Source: Bacteroidales bacterium
GTDB taxonomy: Bacteria; Bacteroidota; Bacteroidia; Bacteroidales; Paludibacteraceae
DNA length: 6,775 bases
NCBI GenBank assembly: GCA_900766775.1
Contig: CAAFXN010000252.1
Span: 1 to 6,775, forward strand
Direction of reading: 5' to 3'
Shown: piece after piece, positions 5,863 through 6,775 of the stretch
Numbering within the stretch: position 1 is the first letter of the stretch
How the letters are laid out: each line of letters opens with the position of its first letter
The notes under the pieces: model-generated
Seen by the model: only the letters and a program-made list of their open reading frames with translations
The model's database searches: none
What the model was told of the DNA's origin: nothing
Translations under genes and position numbers: made by a program

Positions 5863-6360
5863 ATGCTCCGTCTGCGAAAAATAGAGCCGATAGACTTGCC
5901 TTTCTTGTATCAATGGGAGAACGACGCAAGTGCGTGGGCTGATTCCGACAACCACAACCCGCTTTCTCAGCATGAGTTGAGAGAGTATATTGATTCGTCT
6001 TCCGGAGACATCTATCGCGATGGGCAACTGAGGCTTATCATAGAGGATGAGGGGCAAACGCTGGGGTGCATAGACCTCTTCGATTTCGACCCCCGCAATC
6101 GGAAAGCGGCCATCGGGATGTATATCGCTCCCGAGGTGCGAGGACAGGGAATTGGTAAAAAAGCGGTAGCCCTGTTGGAGCAGTATGCCTTTGATTTCTT
6201 GCATCTGCGCTTGCTCTATGCGATTATTTGCGATACCAATGTGCATTGCACGGCAATCTATCGGGACATGGGATATACAGAAGTGGCTAAACTGCCCCAT
6301 TGGACCATAGAATCATCTGCTGCTGTTTGGCTGAAGACCAACCCGAAACAAGCACTATAA
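5863..6360 (+). CDS. GNAT-family N-acetyltransferase (RimJ/SpeG-like)
   Basis: A 165-residue GNAT acetyltransferase, expected to move an acetyl group from acetyl-CoA to an amine on a small molecule or protein. The acetyl-CoA pyrophosphate loop VRGQGIGKKA (R93, G96, G98) follows the strand AAIGMYIAP; the C-terminal half contains the usual LYAIICDTNVHCTAIYRDMGY segment (119-138) with N126 and Y133 in places typical of the family. The N-terminus (LRLRKIEPIDLPFLYQWEND) matches the RimJ/SpeG-like subgroup; the substrate cannot be read from sequence. It begins seven bases after the phosphatase stop, so translational coupling is likely, and it is the last gene of the operon. No convincing terminator follows before the tRNA promoter. 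Confidence 0.9.
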   Translation: MLRLRKIEPIDLPFLYQWENDASAWADSDNHNPLSQHELREYIDSSSGDIYRDGQLRLIIEDEGQTLGCIDLFDFDPRNRKAAIGMYIAPEVRGQGIGKKAVALLEQYAFDFLHLRLLYAIICDTNVHCTAIYRDMGYTEVAKLPHWTIESSAAVWLKTNPKQAL

Positions 6361-6424
6361 CGCGCACTGCATGCCCTAAATACGGCATATTGTCCCCAAA
6401 AACGAAGCCTAAAAAGAAAAAAAA

Positions 6425-6440
6425 CGCAAAAAAGTTTGCG
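6425..6440 (-). other. Hairpin with minus-strand terminator character, overlapping the tRNA promoter
   Basis: CGCAAA (6425-6430) and TTTGCG (6435-6440) form a perfect 6-bp stem with loop AAAG. On the minus strand it is followed by eight Ts, the form of an intrinsic terminator for leftward transcription; on the plus strand no T-run follows. Its right arm contains the TTTG -33 box of the tRNA promoter. No leftward gene that would need it is visible in this window. Confidence 0.35.
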
Positions 6441-6466
6441 TAATTAAAAAAAAAGCAGTACCTTTG
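6435..6466 (+). promoter_or_regulatory. Promoter of the tRNA-Ser gene
   Basis: TTTG (6435-6438) and TACCTTTG (6459-6466) lie 20 bases apart, matching the Bacteroidota consensus at both elements. Transcription would start near 6473, about 40 bases before the mature tRNA. Confidence 0.75.
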
Positions 6467-6513
6467 CGCTCGCTTTTGGGAACTGATGTAAGCAGATATG
6501 TTCTTGATAAGTT

Positions 6514-6602
6514 GGAAAGTTGTCTGAGTGGTCGAAAGAGCCGCACTCGAAATGCGGTGTACGCATTACGTCGTACCGGGGGTTCGAATCCCTCACTTTC
6601 CG
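6514..6602 (+). tRNA. tRNA-Ser (anticodon CGA)
   Basis: The 89-base gene folds completely. The acceptor stem GGAAAGT (6514-6520) pairs with ACTTTCC (6595-6601), with discriminator G6602. The D stem is TCT/AGA (6523-6525, 6537-6539). The anticodon stem CCGCA/TGCGG (6541-6545, 6553-6557) encloses loop CTCGAAA with anticodon CGA (6548-6550), reading UCG. The long class II variable arm has a GTACG/CGTAC stem (6559-6563, 6572-6576). The T arm is GGGGG-TTCGAAT-CCCTC (6578-6594). The long variable arm and G73 are serine identity features. The 3' CCA is not encoded (CAA follows G73), so it must be added by the CCA-adding enzyme. The gene has its own promoter and terminator. Confidence 0.97.
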
Positions 6603-6613
6603 CAAAGCGTCGA

Positions 6614-6629
6614 GTTCGGGAAACTGAAC
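6614..6629 (+). other. GAAA-capped hairpin in the tRNA 3' trailer
   Basis: GTTCGG (6614-6619) pairs with CTGAAC (6624-6629), including one G-U pair, closing a GAAA tetraloop of the stable GNRA class. It lies 11 bases after the tRNA and 14 bases before the terminator. It may guide trailer processing or simply be chance. Confidence 0.4.
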
Positions 6630-6643
6630 AAAATGCAAAAAGG

Positions 6644-6672
6644 AATGGAGGTCATTGACTTCCATTTTTTTT
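6644..6672 (+). terminator. Intrinsic terminator of the tRNA-Ser transcript
   Basis: AATGGAGGTC (6644-6653) pairs with GACTTCCATT (6657-6666) as a 10-bp stem with one G-U pair and a 3-base loop. The T-run (6665-6672) overlaps the stem base. A textbook rho-independent terminator, 41 bases after the tRNA. Confidence 0.9.
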
Positions 6673-6730
6673 GTGGGCAATAGTGCCTGTTGAGAATTTA
6701 TTATCATAAAGGTACTATGGTTCACAAAAA

Positions 6731-6752
6731 GAAAGGGTGCTTACACTCTTTC
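6731..6752 (-). terminator. Terminator-like hairpin at the right edge, probably for a convergent gene
   Basis: GAAAGGGTG (6731-6739) pairs with CACTCTTTC (6744-6752), a 9-bp stem with one G-U pair around loop CTTA. On the minus strand the hairpin is followed by TTTTTGTG, as expected for leftward transcription arriving from beyond the window. On the plus strand a looser T-rich stretch follows (CTTTGTATTTTG), so it may work both ways. No gene is visible between 6673 and the window end. Confidence 0.6.
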
Positions 6753-6775
6753 CTTTGTATTTTGTTTAGTTGGAA

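Noticed and set aside
6371..6388. ATGCC/GGCAT hairpin after the acetyltransferase gene
   Set aside because: It has only five pairs and an 8-base loop, with no T-run on either strand, so it is not supported as a terminator.
6464..6658. Plus-strand 64-codon frame across the tRNA
   Set aside because: It consists largely of translated tRNA and starts within the promoter, so it is not a gene.
6444..6725. Minus-strand 93-codon frame across the tRNA region
   Set aside because: It is antisense to the tRNA gene and covers its promoter and terminator. The RDSNPRY-type peptide is the usual product of reading a tRNA T arm backwards.

Overview
The window looks like a chromosomal segment of a member of the Bacteroidota, most likely order Bacteroidales. 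Evidence: several promoters match the Bacteroidota primary sigma consensus (TTTG or TTG, about 19-20 bases, TAnnTTTG); start codons lack Shine-Dalgarno sequences; the protein families are typical of the order (a BT0820-like HAD phosphatase, and a membrane-anchored hypothetical protein ending in an NNNAGNWE-type tail); and the transposase is of the IS982 family. The assignment rests on family recognition, not on a search.

Left part (1-1600, minus strand): a membrane-anchored hypothetical protein (727-1485) followed by rsmD (125-655, 16S rRNA guanine methyltransferase), read leftward from a well-formed promoter at 1549-1579. The first codons of rsmD carry a perfect 11-bp hairpin. Bases 1-124 hold no gene but contain a repeated 14-15-base motif and two short dyads.

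Middle part (1565-6360, plus strand): a divergent promoter starts a probable operon: a reduced RelA/SpoT-type (p)ppGpp synthetase (1649-3142), recR (4272-4904), a four-helix membrane protein (4926-5408), a HAD-type phosphatase (5430-5855) and a GNAT acetyltransferase (5863-6360). A 1079-bp IS982-family element (3146-4224) has inserted exactly at the synthetase stop codon, inside a degenerate heptanucleotide repeat that originally bridged the synthetase and recR. Its transposase is broken by one in-frame amber codon. The element separates recR and the downstream genes from the synthetase promoter, so their expression probably now relies on read-through, on the element's own promoter or on a weak local promoter.

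Right part (6361-6775): a tRNA-Ser(CGA) gene with its own promoter, a 3' trailer carrying a GAAA-capped hairpin and a strong intrinsic terminator. A second terminator-like hairpin near the right edge is best read on the minus strand, suggesting a convergent gene beyond the window.

The most notable points are the RelA homologue that has lost its HD hydrolase domain, the usual inter-domain linker and the ACT domain; the heptamer array with the insertion sequence in one of its units; and the hairpin built into the rsmD start. I see no CRISPR array, toxin-antitoxin pair, phage gene or recognised defence locus. Nothing here clearly amounts to a new multi-gene system.
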